Assembly: GCA_947588815.1 (NCBI GenBank)
Contig: CANQAG010000002.1
Span: 1 to 64,000, forward strand
Direction: 5' to 3'
Source of the DNA: an uncultured Bacilli bacterium
GTDB taxonomy: Bacteria; Bacillota_I; Bacilli_A; RFN20; CAG-449
Length of the DNA stretch: 64,000 bases
A model generated the notes under the pieces. The model ran no database searches, was not told the DNA's origin, and worked only from the letters and a program-made list of their open reading frames with translations. Position 1 is the stretch's first letter, and the number at the start of each line of letters is the position of its first letter. Both the position numbers and the translations under genes were made by a program. Shown piece by piece: positions 28,791-39,032 of this stretch.

Positions 28791-31700
28791 ATGAAAAAAC
28801 GTCAAATATTTGTATTATCCGCGACAATTTTAGCCTTAGTCGCGTGTAATAATCCTGTACCAGAATCAACGACATCTAATGATTCTAGTACCCCTCTTAC
28901 TTCTGAAACCTCATCGAATAGTGAAGGTAATTCAAGTAATGGAGAAACATCAAGTTCTTCTAGTACAAGTATGACCCAAAATCAAGCATTAGCCTTATTT
29001 AATAGTGCATTACAAAAGAATTATAGTAATGTTACATTAGATAATACAATGTATGAAAGTGATTGGACCGATGAATATAATACTGTTCTAACATCTGAAA
29101 CCGAATTCATGAATGATGGCTATTTGTTACATTACAGTAACACCTTGGCTGAAGAAGGTTATCCAGCCGAAGATTGTTATTCTTTATATTATATTGATGA
29201 TCAAGATAGAAGCTATTTATATTTTGAAAGCGATTATTCTCATGCTTGTGCCGAATGGCAAGGTGGATATTTACAACAAGGATTGGGCAATGCAGATTTA
29301 TCCGTTTGGATTGCACATGTATATCTTCCCCACATTTTAAAGAAACTTTCTGCAGATGTAGTAAGATATGATGCTGCTACCGGTTACTACATGGTAACTG
29401 ATCAAACTGTAATCGACGCATTAAATGCTGATGGATTTGGCTTAGTTTCCTTTGATTTTGCTACTGTTGCATTAAGTATTGGTAGCAATGGTTACTTTAA
29501 CCAAATCATTGCTTTAGCGGATGGTAGTACATTAGATAATCCTGAACTCTACGTCAATGTTTCCTTGTCTAATTTTGGTACAACTGTATTTCCATCAAAT
29601 TACACAATCGAAAAACCATTTGCACCGGAAAATGTCAAAAGATACTATCAAATGATGGGCTGGGAACACGATTATGAAGATGCTTATTATAGTGAGGCAA
29701 CAGTATCTTTAAAAGCAGAACAAGATAAAGATTATACTACTGGAGCACCAGATGATTATGATGCTATCATGAACGTAGATGATGTAATTGATTTACAATA
29801 CGCCTTGACCCCTACCTCGTTTGAACCATGGCAAATCGAACATGATGCCGAAGTAGAATGGCATTGGACAAATGGAATGTTTAATAAAGTAAATGATAGT
29901 CTTTCCAATGGCAAATTTAGAGCCGTTAACGCTAATGGCGGAGATGGTGAAATTTGGGTCACATTTACCGGAGCTTATGGCGAACAAACATCCAATAAAA
30001 TTAAGATTAAAGTGAATGCCTTACCTGATCAAGATAAAACCGGAGCAATCTATGACTTTAATTGGACTAATATACAATTAAATTCCGAAGGTGGAAAAGA
30101 TAAAGAATTTAAGGAAATTACCGCTATTAATGAAGCGCCAAATTCTAAAGCTTTATACACCATTACTGCCGGTATGAATGTTAGTTTAATCGATGGAAAC
30201 AATGGTCAATTAGCAAATTACTTTGAATCCGGTAGACAATACTTAACATTTAGTCCAACCGCAAACGATGCCTTAAATCATGATCGAAAAGATGATTTAA
30301 TCTTCGATTTCGGTGAACAACAAGTCTCTAAGATTTCCTTCAAATATGGTTTCTTCTATGAAAATCATGCTACGAACAAAGATAAAATTAATCATGTATA
30401 CATTGAAACGAAAGATGATGATCAATGGTACAAAGAAGTTCCAGTGGAAGGTAGCGGAACAAAGACCGAGCCAATCTCACCAGACGAAGCAAAATGGTAT
30501 GTCGATATAGCTGACGAGATTAAAGCAAATATTTCTACAAGCTTCATGAAGACATATGAAGCCACATTTGAACCAACATCTCATGTTAGAATTGATATTC
30601 CTTTAGCAAATACTGTTGGAACACCATTACAAATTTGTATTGATTCTGTGTGTTTCTTTGCGGATGAAAATTGTCATAACTATGTTGCCCCGGAAGATCA
30701 ACCTGTAACAGGCATAAATCTTACTCCCGAAACAGCAACTGTATTTGTCGGTAAACAACAAACGATCAATGCTCAAGTCTTACCTCAAGGTGCGGATAGT
30801 ACATTAACATGGCATGTTGAAGAAGAAAAAGTCGACATCGTTGCAGTTGAAAACGGAAAAGTCACAGGAAAAGCTCCTGGTGTTGCTAAAATATGGGCTA
30901 CATCTGATAAAGGAGAAAATGGTCAAACCATCACCTCTAATCAAGTCACAATCACCGTTGAAAATGAACCTGATTTTACTGAATATGTCGGTAAAAAATA
31001 TAATGATTCACAAGTAGATGTTACCCTTACATTTGTGAATAGTAATACTATTGCATTAGATGGTATTCAGTCTGAAAAAATTACAGCAACCATCGAAAGT
31101 GTTGTAAAAAAGAATAATGAACCTTATTACACAATGAAAATTGCTGATGATGGAGGAACATTCCATTTAACAGTATCTAGCTCTAGTGCATTTATCACCG
31201 AATATCCGGGTTCATTGAAAACATCATATTCCTTTTCGGTAATTGGCGAGGTTAAATCTGCTTATTTAACTATGAGTGGAAATAGAGTAAATGAAAATCA
31301 AACATATGAGGTTTTCGCTAATGACAGTTCTAAATATCTTACAGTTAATCCGGACAATTCATCAGCTCCTTTTACAGTAGATGTACAATCTAGCGATTCC
31401 TCTGTAAATGTAAGTTATGAATCCAGTAACAAAACAATAACTGTTCAATTTACTCAAGCAAATGAAGAAGTGACGCTTACTGTTACTTTAACAGATGAAT
31501 ATAATAATGTAACCACGATGACAGTTAAGTTCAAAGTAAAAGAAAAAGTATACCCAACGTCTGAGGATGATTTTGAAATTACAACCGATAAAGATGTAGG
31601 AGAAATCAAAACCGGAAATACCGTTCAATTCTCTATCAATTGGTTAAATGAAAAAATTAATCAGAACAAAGATGAAGTTACATGGTCTGTTCAAAATGAA

Positions 31701-32156
31701 ACTGAAGGTGGAGATCCCCTTGCTACTATTAACTCAAAAACCGGTAAATTCGAAGCTATCGGCGAAGGAAATGTTATTGTCACTTGTACAGTTAAGGGTG
31801 AAGGAAGTACTACCATTTCTAAAACTATGACAATTACCATTCAAAAGAACGACGTTGAAAACGCTACACCAGGAGACATTTGGGGAATTTATACTGCAAC
31901 GGATGATTTTGATTACCATATTACTTTGAATATAGATGAAAATGGAGCAACGCTGACAATTGATGGTGGTACATCATATCATTTTACGTTCAGTAAAAAA
32001 GAGGGAAGTGACTATTTATTTACACTTGATGATTACCCAACGGGAATTTTGTATGTTAATGAGGGATCAATGTCGTTTAACGAAGAAGGAGCTTCATATA
32101 TTGATGAAATTGAAGGTACATACTTCTTATACGACAGTTCAATATTTTTTGATTAA
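28791..32156 (+). CDS. Large lipoprotein with Big_2-type Ig-like domains
   Basis: FVLSATILALVAC lipobox; VTGINLTPETATVFVGKQQTINAQVLPQGADSTLTWHVEE...VENGKVTGKAPGVAKIWATS. Confidence 0.8.
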   Translation: MKKRQIFVLSATILALVACNNPVPESTTSNDSSTPLTSETSSNSEGNSSNGETSSSSSTSMTQNQALALFNSALQKNYSNVTLDNTMYESDWTDEYNTVLTSETEFMNDGYLLHYSNTLAEEGYPAEDCYSLYYIDDQDRSYLYFESDYSHACAEWQGGYLQQGLGNADLSVWIAHVYLPHILKKLSADVVRYDAATGYYMVTDQTVIDALNADGFGLVSFDFATVALSIGSNGYFNQIIALADGSTLDNPELYVNVSLSNFGTTVFPSNYTIEKPFAPENVKRYYQMMGWEHDYEDAYYSEATVSLKAEQDKDYTTGAPDDYDAIMNVDDVIDLQYALTPTSFEPWQIEHDAEVEWHWTNGMFNKVNDSLSNGKFRAVNANGGDGEIWVTFTGAYGEQTSNKIKIKVNALPDQDKTGAIYDFNWTNIQLNSEGGKDKEFKEITAINEAPNSKALYTITAGMNVSLIDGNNGQLANYFESGRQYLTFSPTANDALNHDRKDDLIFDFGEQQVSKISFKYGFFYENHATNKDKINHVYIETKDDDQWYKEVPVEGSGTKTEPISPDEAKWYVDIADEIKANISTSFMKTYEATFEPTSHVRIDIPLANTVGTPLQICIDSVCFFADENCHNYVAPEDQPVTGINLTPETATVFVGKQQTINAQVLPQGADSTLTWHVEEEKVDIVAVENGKVTGKAPGVAKIWATSDKGENGQTITSNQVTITVENEPDFTEYVGKKYNDSQVDVTLTFVNSNTIALDGIQSEKITATIESVVKKNNEPYYTMKIADDGGTFHLTVSSSSAFITEYPGSLKTSYSFSVIGEVKSAYLTMSGNRVNENQTYEVFANDSSKYLTVNPDNSSAPFTVDVQSSDSSVNVSYESSNKTITVQFTQANEEVTLTVTLTDEYNNVTTMTVKFKVKEKVYPTSEDDFEITTDKDVGEIKTGNTVQFSINWLNEKINQNKDEVTWSVQNETEGGDPLATINSKTGKFEAIGEGNVIVTCTVKGEGSTTISKTMTITIQKNDVENATPGDIWGIYTATDDFDYHITLNIDENGATLTIDGGTSYHFTFSKKEGSDYLFTLDDYPTGILYVNEGSMSFNEEGASYIDEIEGTYFLYDSSIFFD

Positions 32157-32180
32157 TAATTAAGGAATAAAAATCAATTT

Positions 32181-33047
32181 ATGAAACGCATTATAGGTAT
32201 TGGTCTATTAATAACAACTCTATTTCTAGGGATGGGATGCAATCACACTATAGGGGATTCAACCGCGGTTGAATCTTCTAGTGATGCTCCCACTTCAGAA
32301 GTTATTAGTGAACCCTCTTTTCCGGACAGTAAATGGGGCACAGAGTATAATGAAACTATCATGGGCAATTTGGGCACAGATATTCCTTATATTTCCGTTC
32401 CGAATTATGAGGTTGTAGAAAGTGAAGATGATTTCGGCGATCCTCTTATCATCATTTATTTATACTTTGAAGAAAGTGAATTAGCTTCCAAACTAGAGGA
32501 ATATGCTCTTATTTGTCAAAATGAAGGATATGTTGTATCTCTAGAACAATCGGGATATGTAGATCCTAATAATGGAGATAGCTATACATACGATGTCTAT
32601 TTTGCAGATAAAGAAATCGATGATAAACTTGGCATAGAATTACAATTTCTTGAAGGACAAACCAAAGGTAAAGAATGTTTAGGTATCTTTGCATATAACT
32701 ATGTTGTAGATGATCCATATGCATGGCCTACAAATTTAGTCACTTCCTTGTTAGGTCATGATGTTCCTCATCTAGAGGATGAAGGTAACTATACCTACAA
32801 TGTTCACATCAATTCCGATGGCGCAGGTGGTAAATACATCGATATGATCATTCAAGGAGTTGCGACGACCGCGGAGGAAGATTATATAACCATTCTTGAA
32901 GCAGCAGGATATCATGTTGAAAAAGATTTATATGATCCTGAAACATATGAATATATGGGAAATATGGCTTATGATAAAGATATGAGTCATGTCATTCAAT
33001 TTGGTTTATCTCAATATGGACTCGAAATTTATATTTGGTTAATATAA
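32181..33047 (+). CDS. Lipoprotein, paralogue of 27576 (two modules)
   Basis: LLITTLFLGMGC lipobox; WPTNLVTSLLGHDVPHLE and ILEAAGYHVEK match 27576. Confidence 0.75.
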   Translation: MKRIIGIGLLITTLFLGMGCNHTIGDSTAVESSSDAPTSEVISEPSFPDSKWGTEYNETIMGNLGTDIPYISVPNYEVVESEDDFGDPLIIIYLYFEESELASKLEEYALICQNEGYVVSLEQSGYVDPNNGDSYTYDVYFADKEIDDKLGIELQFLEGQTKGKECLGIFAYNYVVDDPYAWPTNLVTSLLGHDVPHLEDEGNYTYNVHINSDGAGGKYIDMIIQGVATTAEEDYITILEAAGYHVEKDLYDPETYEYMGNMAYDKDMSHVIQFGLSQYGLEIYIWLI

Positions 33048-33069
33048 TCATTAAAATTTAGCATTTATG

Positions 33070-33105
33070 AAAAGTAGAAATAAGCAATTTATTTCTACTT
33101 TTTTT
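33070..33105 (+). terminator. Rho-independent terminator
   Basis: aaagtagaaataa-gcaa-tttatttctacttttttt. Confidence 0.85.
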
Positions 33106-33181
33106 GTGGAATTTTCTATTTAGCAAATAAAACACTTATAAAATCTTATTTATGAAACAATTTAGTCTTATATGACATTTA

Positions 33182-33210
33182 TAAAAACAGCATGAATAAT
33201 CATGCTGCTT
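33182..33210 (-). terminator. Terminator overlapping the stop codon of the 33200 lipoprotein gene
   Basis: Minus strand GCAGCATGA-ttatt-CATGCTGTTTTT; stop TGA lies inside the 5' arm. Confidence 0.8.
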
Positions 33211-33763
33211 TTTCTAATTCAATTGGAGTTCCTTCAAGATAGAGATAAGTTTCATTTATGATGGTCGCATTAGGATCATCAAGTACTTCGAGAGAATAAT
33301 TACCATAATTATCCCAAAATTCAATGATACACTCTTCATCGTCAGTTGCGACAAACGTAAAATAACCATTGCTTTCAGTATGATTATAATTTATCGCAGG
33401 ATTTGCACTTGCTTTACGAATTAAAGATAAAGAAACATTATCTTCATATACATTTGTTAAAGTAATGGCATCATCTGCTATTGCTAAAGTAAAATCACTC
33501 GAAGCAATATCATAACCATTATATGTTCCTAAAATAGATTGCCACTTAGCATCCCCTTTAATTTCATCCTCTGTTTTTTCACTGGATGTTGGAGTTTCTG
33601 AAACACTTGAAGAATCAAATGGATTAAATTCTAAACTGTTCTTTGAATCAATTAATTCTCCTTGTATGCTTTGTGATGAACTTTCAACACTTGCAATTTG
33701 TGTTTCTTGACATGAGATTAATAATAGACCTAATAGACTAAATAAGATGATGCGTTTTTTCAT
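33200..33763 (-). CDS. Small lipoprotein, last gene of MoxR/VWA operon
   Basis: ILFSLLGLLLISC lipobox; overlaps upstream VWA gene by 4 nt. Confidence 0.7.
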   Translation of the reverse strand: MKKRIILFSLLGLLLISCQETQIASVESSSQSIQGELIDSKNSLEFNPFDSSSVSETPTSSEKTEDEIKGDAKWQSILGTYNGYDIASSDFTLAIADDAITLTNVYEDNVSLSLIRKASANPAINYNHTESNGYFTFVATDDEECIIEFWDNYGNYSLEVLDDPNATIINETYLYLEGTPIELEKAA

Positions 33764-36348
33764 TTTCTTTTTCTCCTTCTTAAGGCTTTTAAATCGCTAA
33801 AGCGTAATTTACGAATCATGATATCTACGATAAATAAGATTACTATGACTAAGATTAGATATAAACTAATACTATCGTAGAATCGTGAACTTGCTTCATC
33901 ATAAGAGATGACATAATCATAATCTAACGCGACAATTCCGTTTTCACCGACAATTTGATATAAAAGTTCTTCGTCGGTAGAATGAAAATAATCATATTCT
34001 TTTGAGTAAGAAAAGTCAAAATATTTCGTATCACGATATGTATTTTCCCCATTATGGTAAATTAAATCTAAAGTATATAAACCAATTTGCTCTACGCTAA
34101 AGCTCATTTGATATGTAGTAACTTCATTTCTAAAGTATTTAGCTTCTTCTTTTGTGCCATCCGGATGAGTTAAAATGACCTCTAAATAGGCATTATTATT
34201 TAATAAATCAAGATTTATCGTACAATCGGCGCTATAGCCATTCGTGGATATTTCTACATCATAAATGGTCGATACTCTTTCACTCGGTTCTAGATAATGA
34301 ACCATATTATTTAATAACGCCCTTCCTCCAGAAGAGATGTATAGATCGCTTGCCCAAGAAGAATTTAAATCACTCGTAAAGGACATCACTTTACCCTTTC
34401 CAAAATTCCAGTAGGCTAATAAAGGAACTTCACGTTCACCACCTAGATCATTTGTATAAGTGACTGTATAAATCGTTGAGGCACTTCCTTTAATTCTTGA
34501 AAAGTTGTATCCATGAATAGAAGGTAAATTAGTCACATTTTCCATCAAAGGATCATTTTGATACTTATTATGAATTTCAAAAGTACCCTCAACACGCGTA
34601 TTGGTGATTTCATCCGCGACAGATTGTAAGATGACATCGACGATATCTTCACTTTGATTGATATAATAATAAGTTCCATTTCCCTCATTTGCTAAAGTGG
34701 ATAATAAGGCGTCTCCCTCTCTTGAGGAAATATTCAAGAAAGAACACGCAATATTATTTCTTGTCATATTGCTTACAGCCATGATTAAAGCATTGGGATC
34801 ATCCGCGGGTAAACCGTCGGATAAGACAATGACATTCTTTGTTTCGAAATTTGCATTGCGGAGTTGCGAATCTGCTTCTAATAAACCTCCACGCATATTT
34901 GTAGCGCTCGATGTTTGAATGTTATTGATTGCATTAATAATTTGTTCTCTATTTCTTGCACTTGTAAGGGGTTGAATAACATTGGTTTTGTCTCCAAAAG
35001 TGATCACAGTAACATAATCTTGTTCCCCTAGTAAATCTAAACAAGCAATCGCGCCTTCTTTAGCCTTTTGTAAACGATTTTGCTCATCCATTGATGAAGA
35101 GGCGTCAATGACTAAAGCGACGCATTTTGTATCATTTGTTTCAAATTGCACCGGTAACATATTGTTATATTTAGACATCGTTTCAGAACTGGTACCGGAA
35201 GCATAAGTTGTGCCATATGTGACTAAAGATTTTCCATAAGTCGCCACAACTTTTTCTAAATTCGTTACTAATTCTTCATGATGCGGTAAACCCACAATAT
35301 TTGCATTTGCAAATACAAATTCATCGTATTTACATAAATCTTCAAGAAGATAAGGAGTTTCCTCACGATTAAAGAAAGGATCAATCACACAATTTTCATT
35401 ATAAAGAGAAGCAATGGTATTGCAATCTGAATATTTATCTCCGACAATCATCACTTTATATTCATCTACAACTTCTTGAACAAAATATTTAATATTATTT
35501 CTTTCGTCATCTTGTTCATTTCCTTTTACTTCAAGATAATAAGAATGATTTCCCTTAGTTTCCGTATTTAAAGCAAACTCAATGATATTAATTCCCTTCA
35601 TTAAGCTTAAATTTTTTGTTTCTTTTACTTTATCATCTTCATAGAGGGTACATGGAACTTGCATTTGATTTCCTGCTTGAATAGAAGCTTTTACCGTTTC
35701 ATTTCGATCGATATAAGTTTTATTAATATAATCTAAACTATTAATTTGGACATCATAATCATGAACTTCATGATCTAAATAGATAGCGTCGACTTGAATA
35801 TTTTTGCTTTGAATATCGACCATGGCTCTTAAAACATGATTATCTGTTTCCCCGCCATCGGAGATGAGAATCATCTTTTTAAAGACATTATCATGATACA
35901 AAGTAGAGGTATATTGAATGGCACTTTCAATATTCGTCGCACTTTTATCTACACTAGATTCTTTAACACTTCTTAAAGCGCTGCCTAAAGGAGATAATAG
36001 TTCGTAATTTTTAGCAAAGGTTACAACACCCATCGAAGAATGATTATCTAAATGAGCATAAATCTTTTGAATTTGTTCATCGATTTTATCTAGTTCATCG
36101 TTATTGGATTCGGAAACATCGGCAAGAACATAGACTTCACTATCTTCATTGGACTTCAAAAAGGAAACGTCGACACACGCGGTAGTGATAAGTAAAGCAA
36201 TAAGCAGATGAATGATTAAGGAGATAATATTCTTAGGACTCTTCTTTCCTGCTTTCATACGAATAAAGGGCACTAAGATAAGCGCTAATAAGGGAATAAT
36301 TAATAAAAACAACCACGGATGGGCAAATTTAATATTGTTCATGAGCAT
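33760..36348 (-). CDS. Membrane protein with VWA domains (BatA/GATase-like architecture)
   Basis: VYVLADVSESNNDELD and ALVIDASSSMDEQNRLQKAKEGA (MIDAS); N- and C-terminal TMs. Confidence 0.8.
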   Translation of the reverse strand: MLMNNIKFAHPWLFLLIIPLLALILVPFIRMKAGKKSPKNIISLIIHLLIALLITTACVDVSFLKSNEDSEVYVLADVSESNNDELDKIDEQIQKIYAHLDNHSSMGVVTFAKNYELLSPLGSALRSVKESSVDKSATNIESAIQYTSTLYHDNVFKKMILISDGGETDNHVLRAMVDIQSKNIQVDAIYLDHEVHDYDVQINSLDYINKTYIDRNETVKASIQAGNQMQVPCTLYEDDKVKETKNLSLMKGINIIEFALNTETKGNHSYYLEVKGNEQDDERNNIKYFVQEVVDEYKVMIVGDKYSDCNTIASLYNENCVIDPFFNREETPYLLEDLCKYDEFVFANANIVGLPHHEELVTNLEKVVATYGKSLVTYGTTYASGTSSETMSKYNNMLPVQFETNDTKCVALVIDASSSMDEQNRLQKAKEGAIACLDLLGEQDYVTVITFGDKTNVIQPLTSARNREQIINAINNIQTSSATNMRGGLLEADSQLRNANFETKNVIVLSDGLPADDPNALIMAVSNMTRNNIACSFLNISSREGDALLSTLANEGNGTYYYINQSEDIVDVILQSVADEITNTRVEGTFEIHNKYQNDPLMENVTNLPSIHGYNFSRIKGSASTIYTVTYTNDLGGEREVPLLAYWNFGKGKVMSFTSDLNSSWASDLYISSGGRALLNNMVHYLEPSERVSTIYDVEISTNGYSADCTINLDLLNNNAYLEVILTHPDGTKEEAKYFRNEVTTYQMSFSVEQIGLYTLDLIYHNGENTYRDTKYFDFSYSKEYDYFHSTDEELLYQIVGENGIVALDYDYVISYDEASSRFYDSISLYLILVIVILFIVDIMIRKLRFSDLKALRRRKRK

Positions 36349-38158
36349 ACACCATCCAATCTAAAATAAAGAAAATAGCCCCAAGAAGAACAATGATCAT
36401 CAATTGATCGACAATCGAGGTATTTTTTATAATATTCGCATTTTCAACAAGGGCAAAAGAAGCGTCTTTTGTCACAGTGACATAACCTTCATCTTTAGAA
36501 AATCCAACATAAATAGGATAAGTTCTGGTTTCATTTTGTGAAGTGATTTGTATCTTATAAGTACCTACTTCTTTTAAACGATAATATTCAATATTTGAAT
36601 TAAAGGAAATATATTTTACATCTTCAGAAGGAGTCGTAATTCGCGCGCTTTCAAATCCTGAAGAGACATTGATTTGTAAATCATCTCCCGCGACATAATT
36701 TTTATCCTCAATAGGACTTGGTAAAGAATAATTTAATAAATTTCTCATCAAAGGAATAAAATCATATAGAATCGGTAGGTCACTATCATCAAGTGCAAAA
36801 GAGAAAACGACTTCTCTAGCGTTATCTTCTGTAGTACCGACAAATAATAAAGGAACAGAATCATAACTTAAAATCGTAGTAAAGGGTTCGTATAAACTAT
36901 ATTTATAATATTGATATAGCATCATTTGATTTTGATGAGTTCCTTCTGTGATTTGTCTATATAAAGGACTATCCTCTCTTTGATAACGGACACTATAAGA
37001 AGGCGAAGAAACGCGATGATCTTGAACTAAAAATCCTGAATGATCGACATTTTGATCAATATTGATAAACCAAACAGAACTATTTTCCGGTAATCTAGAT
37101 GGAGTATAACTATCAAAGATATATAAATCATATTCCCCTTCAACATAGGCTTCCGGGGCTATGATATCTAAATCATAAATTCCTATCGCGCGAATCATCG
37201 CTTGAATATAGAATGGAGACTTACTCACCAAAGCAATCTTTGATTTGTTCTTGTTCGTCAAAGGATAATAAGAATCTTCATTATCTAAAGCTAAACTATC
37301 TTCATTATTAATTTTAACACTTGCTTTTTCATATGTTCTTTTTACGACATCAAATTGGAAAGGAGTTTCGATATCTTTTAAAACGCTAATTTCTTGACTT
37401 CTTAATTCATTATCATCGAGTAATAAAGATAAAGATAATGTAGTATCTTCTTCGTAAGATAAAACATTTCCCTCAAAGATAAGACGATTGTTTTCTTCTT
37501 TAACCGAAAGATCATAAATCGCATAATTTTGTTCATGATTAGATAAATTCACCCATTCAACATTATCAATATGGGTATATGTTTTATCAGTATAAACGAT
37601 TAATTTAGATATCTCGCCATTTTGATAATAAGAAAGTGCAGTATCTAAAGCATCATCAAGTTCAATATAAGAATCTTCGGGAGTTAAGCGATTGCTTAAT
37701 TGATAAAAGATGTCTTTATCTTTAGCTCTTTTAGCAATAGTTTGAGACTCACTTCCGGCATAAATTAAAGTATACGTACTTCCTATTAAAGAAGAAGAAA
37801 CTGTGGAATTTATTTGTTCTTTTGCCTTTTCAAATCGAGATTTCCCATCTTGTGCAATATTCATACTTCCCGAAGCATCTAAAATAAAACAAATATTCTC
37901 GGCTTGATCAGGAAGATAAAAGACAGGATGAGCTAAAGAAATCGATAAGAATAATACCGCGATAATTTCAAAGATTAAACTTAATAAGCCTTCAAAACGA
38001 CGTAGAATCTTCTTTCTTTTTAAGAATTTTTCACTTAATTCAAATAAATAAGAAGAAGATACAATATGCTCTTTATATCGATTTCTTATAATGTAGATAA
38101 TGATTAAGATCGGTATTCCAATTAAACCTAATAAACCCCATGGATATAGAAAACTCAT
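36329..38158 (-). CDS. BatA-like VWA membrane protein
   Basis: FLYPWGLLGLIGIPILIIIYIIR N-terminus; FILDASGSMNIAQDGKSRFEKAKEQI MIDAS. Confidence 0.85.
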   Translation of the reverse strand: MSFLYPWGLLGLIGIPILIIIYIIRNRYKEHIVSSSYLFELSEKFLKRKKILRRFEGLLSLIFEIIAVLFLSISLAHPVFYLPDQAENICFILDASGSMNIAQDGKSRFEKAKEQINSTVSSSLIGSTYTLIYAGSESQTIAKRAKDKDIFYQLSNRLTPEDSYIELDDALDTALSYYQNGEISKLIVYTDKTYTHIDNVEWVNLSNHEQNYAIYDLSVKEENNRLIFEGNVLSYEEDTTLSLSLLLDDNELRSQEISVLKDIETPFQFDVVKRTYEKASVKINNEDSLALDNEDSYYPLTNKNKSKIALVSKSPFYIQAMIRAIGIYDLDIIAPEAYVEGEYDLYIFDSYTPSRLPENSSVWFINIDQNVDHSGFLVQDHRVSSPSYSVRYQREDSPLYRQITEGTHQNQMMLYQYYKYSLYEPFTTILSYDSVPLLFVGTTEDNAREVVFSFALDDSDLPILYDFIPLMRNLLNYSLPSPIEDKNYVAGDDLQINVSSGFESARITTPSEDVKYISFNSNIEYYRLKEVGTYKIQITSQNETRTYPIYVGFSKDEGYVTVTKDASFALVENANIIKNTSIVDQLMIIVLLGAIFFILDWMVYAHEQY

Positions 38159-39030
38159 TTTACAATCTCCATAGACATGAAGTCTTTAAAAAATACATCT
38201 TGCAAAGAACGCTCGACAGGAATTAATAAATATTTAGCATCCCGTATTTCACAATAATTTTTAATTCTATTTGTGACATACTTTACGGCTTCTTGATAAG
38301 CCTCTAAAACATTTTGTGTGATATTGTTTTTATAATATCGTTCATTATTTTCGCTATCGTAAAGAATCACTTTTCCCCTTTTCGAAGGATTTAATTCTTC
38401 TTGAGAAAGAACTTGTAAACATAAAACATCTCTTCTTTTTTCACGAAGGTGATCAATGGAATATTCATAAGGTAAGTCTGTGAGGAAATCAGAAATGATG
38501 ATCGAATTTCCATCCCCATATCCCACATTTGATTTTAGGATGGCTTCCAAAAGATTACTTTCTCCTTTAAACTCCACTTCATTTAATCTATTGATATAGT
38601 TTAAATACGAATCTTTTCCTACGACATTTTCCATGATGCCATATAATTGATTTTCTTGAACATAATAAATCGATACTTTGTCCATGTATTTGATAGATAA
38701 ATAAGCAAGTGACGCGGCAAGTTCTAACGCTCTTATGCCTTTAGAAAAATAGCCCATCGACGCTGAGGCATCAATATAGATCTTTGTATGTAATTGTCTT
38801 TCATCTAAAAACAGCTTTAAAAAGAGATTATCGGTACGCGCAAAAACACTCCAGTCGATTTTACTGACATCATCTCCAGGAATATATTCCCTATAATCAG
38901 CGAATTCTACTGAGGAACCATAACTTTTTGTCTTATGATTTCCTCCAAATCTTCCTTGAATGATATCGTGTATTGATAACTGCAGTAATTCGATTTGCTC
39001 TAAAAATTGATCATCGATAATCTGCTTCAT
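38155..39030 (-). CDS. DUF58 domain protein
   Basis: GNHKTKSYGSSVEFADYREYIPGDDVSKIDWSVFARTDNLFLKLF signature; VWA-like C-terminus. Confidence 0.92.
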   Translation of the reverse strand: MKQIIDDQFLEQIELLQLSIHDIIQGRFGGNHKTKSYGSSVEFADYREYIPGDDVSKIDWSVFARTDNLFLKLFLDERQLHTKIYIDASASMGYFSKGIRALELAASLAYLSIKYMDKVSIYYVQENQLYGIMENVVGKDSYLNYINRLNEVEFKGESNLLEAILKSNVGYGDGNSIIISDFLTDLPYEYSIDHLREKRRDVLCLQVLSQEELNPSKRGKVILYDSENNERYYKNNITQNVLEAYQEAVKYVTNRIKNYCEIRDAKYLLIPVERSLQDVFFKDFMSMEIVK

Positions 39031-39032
39031 AA

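Noticed and set aside
28791-32163. Alternative-frame ORFs inside the 1121-aa lipoprotein (29113-29340, 30313-30510, 30814-31017, 31648-31830, 31960-32163 and antisense ones)
   Set aside because: Lys/Ile/Met-rich out-of-frame products of AT-rich coding sequence
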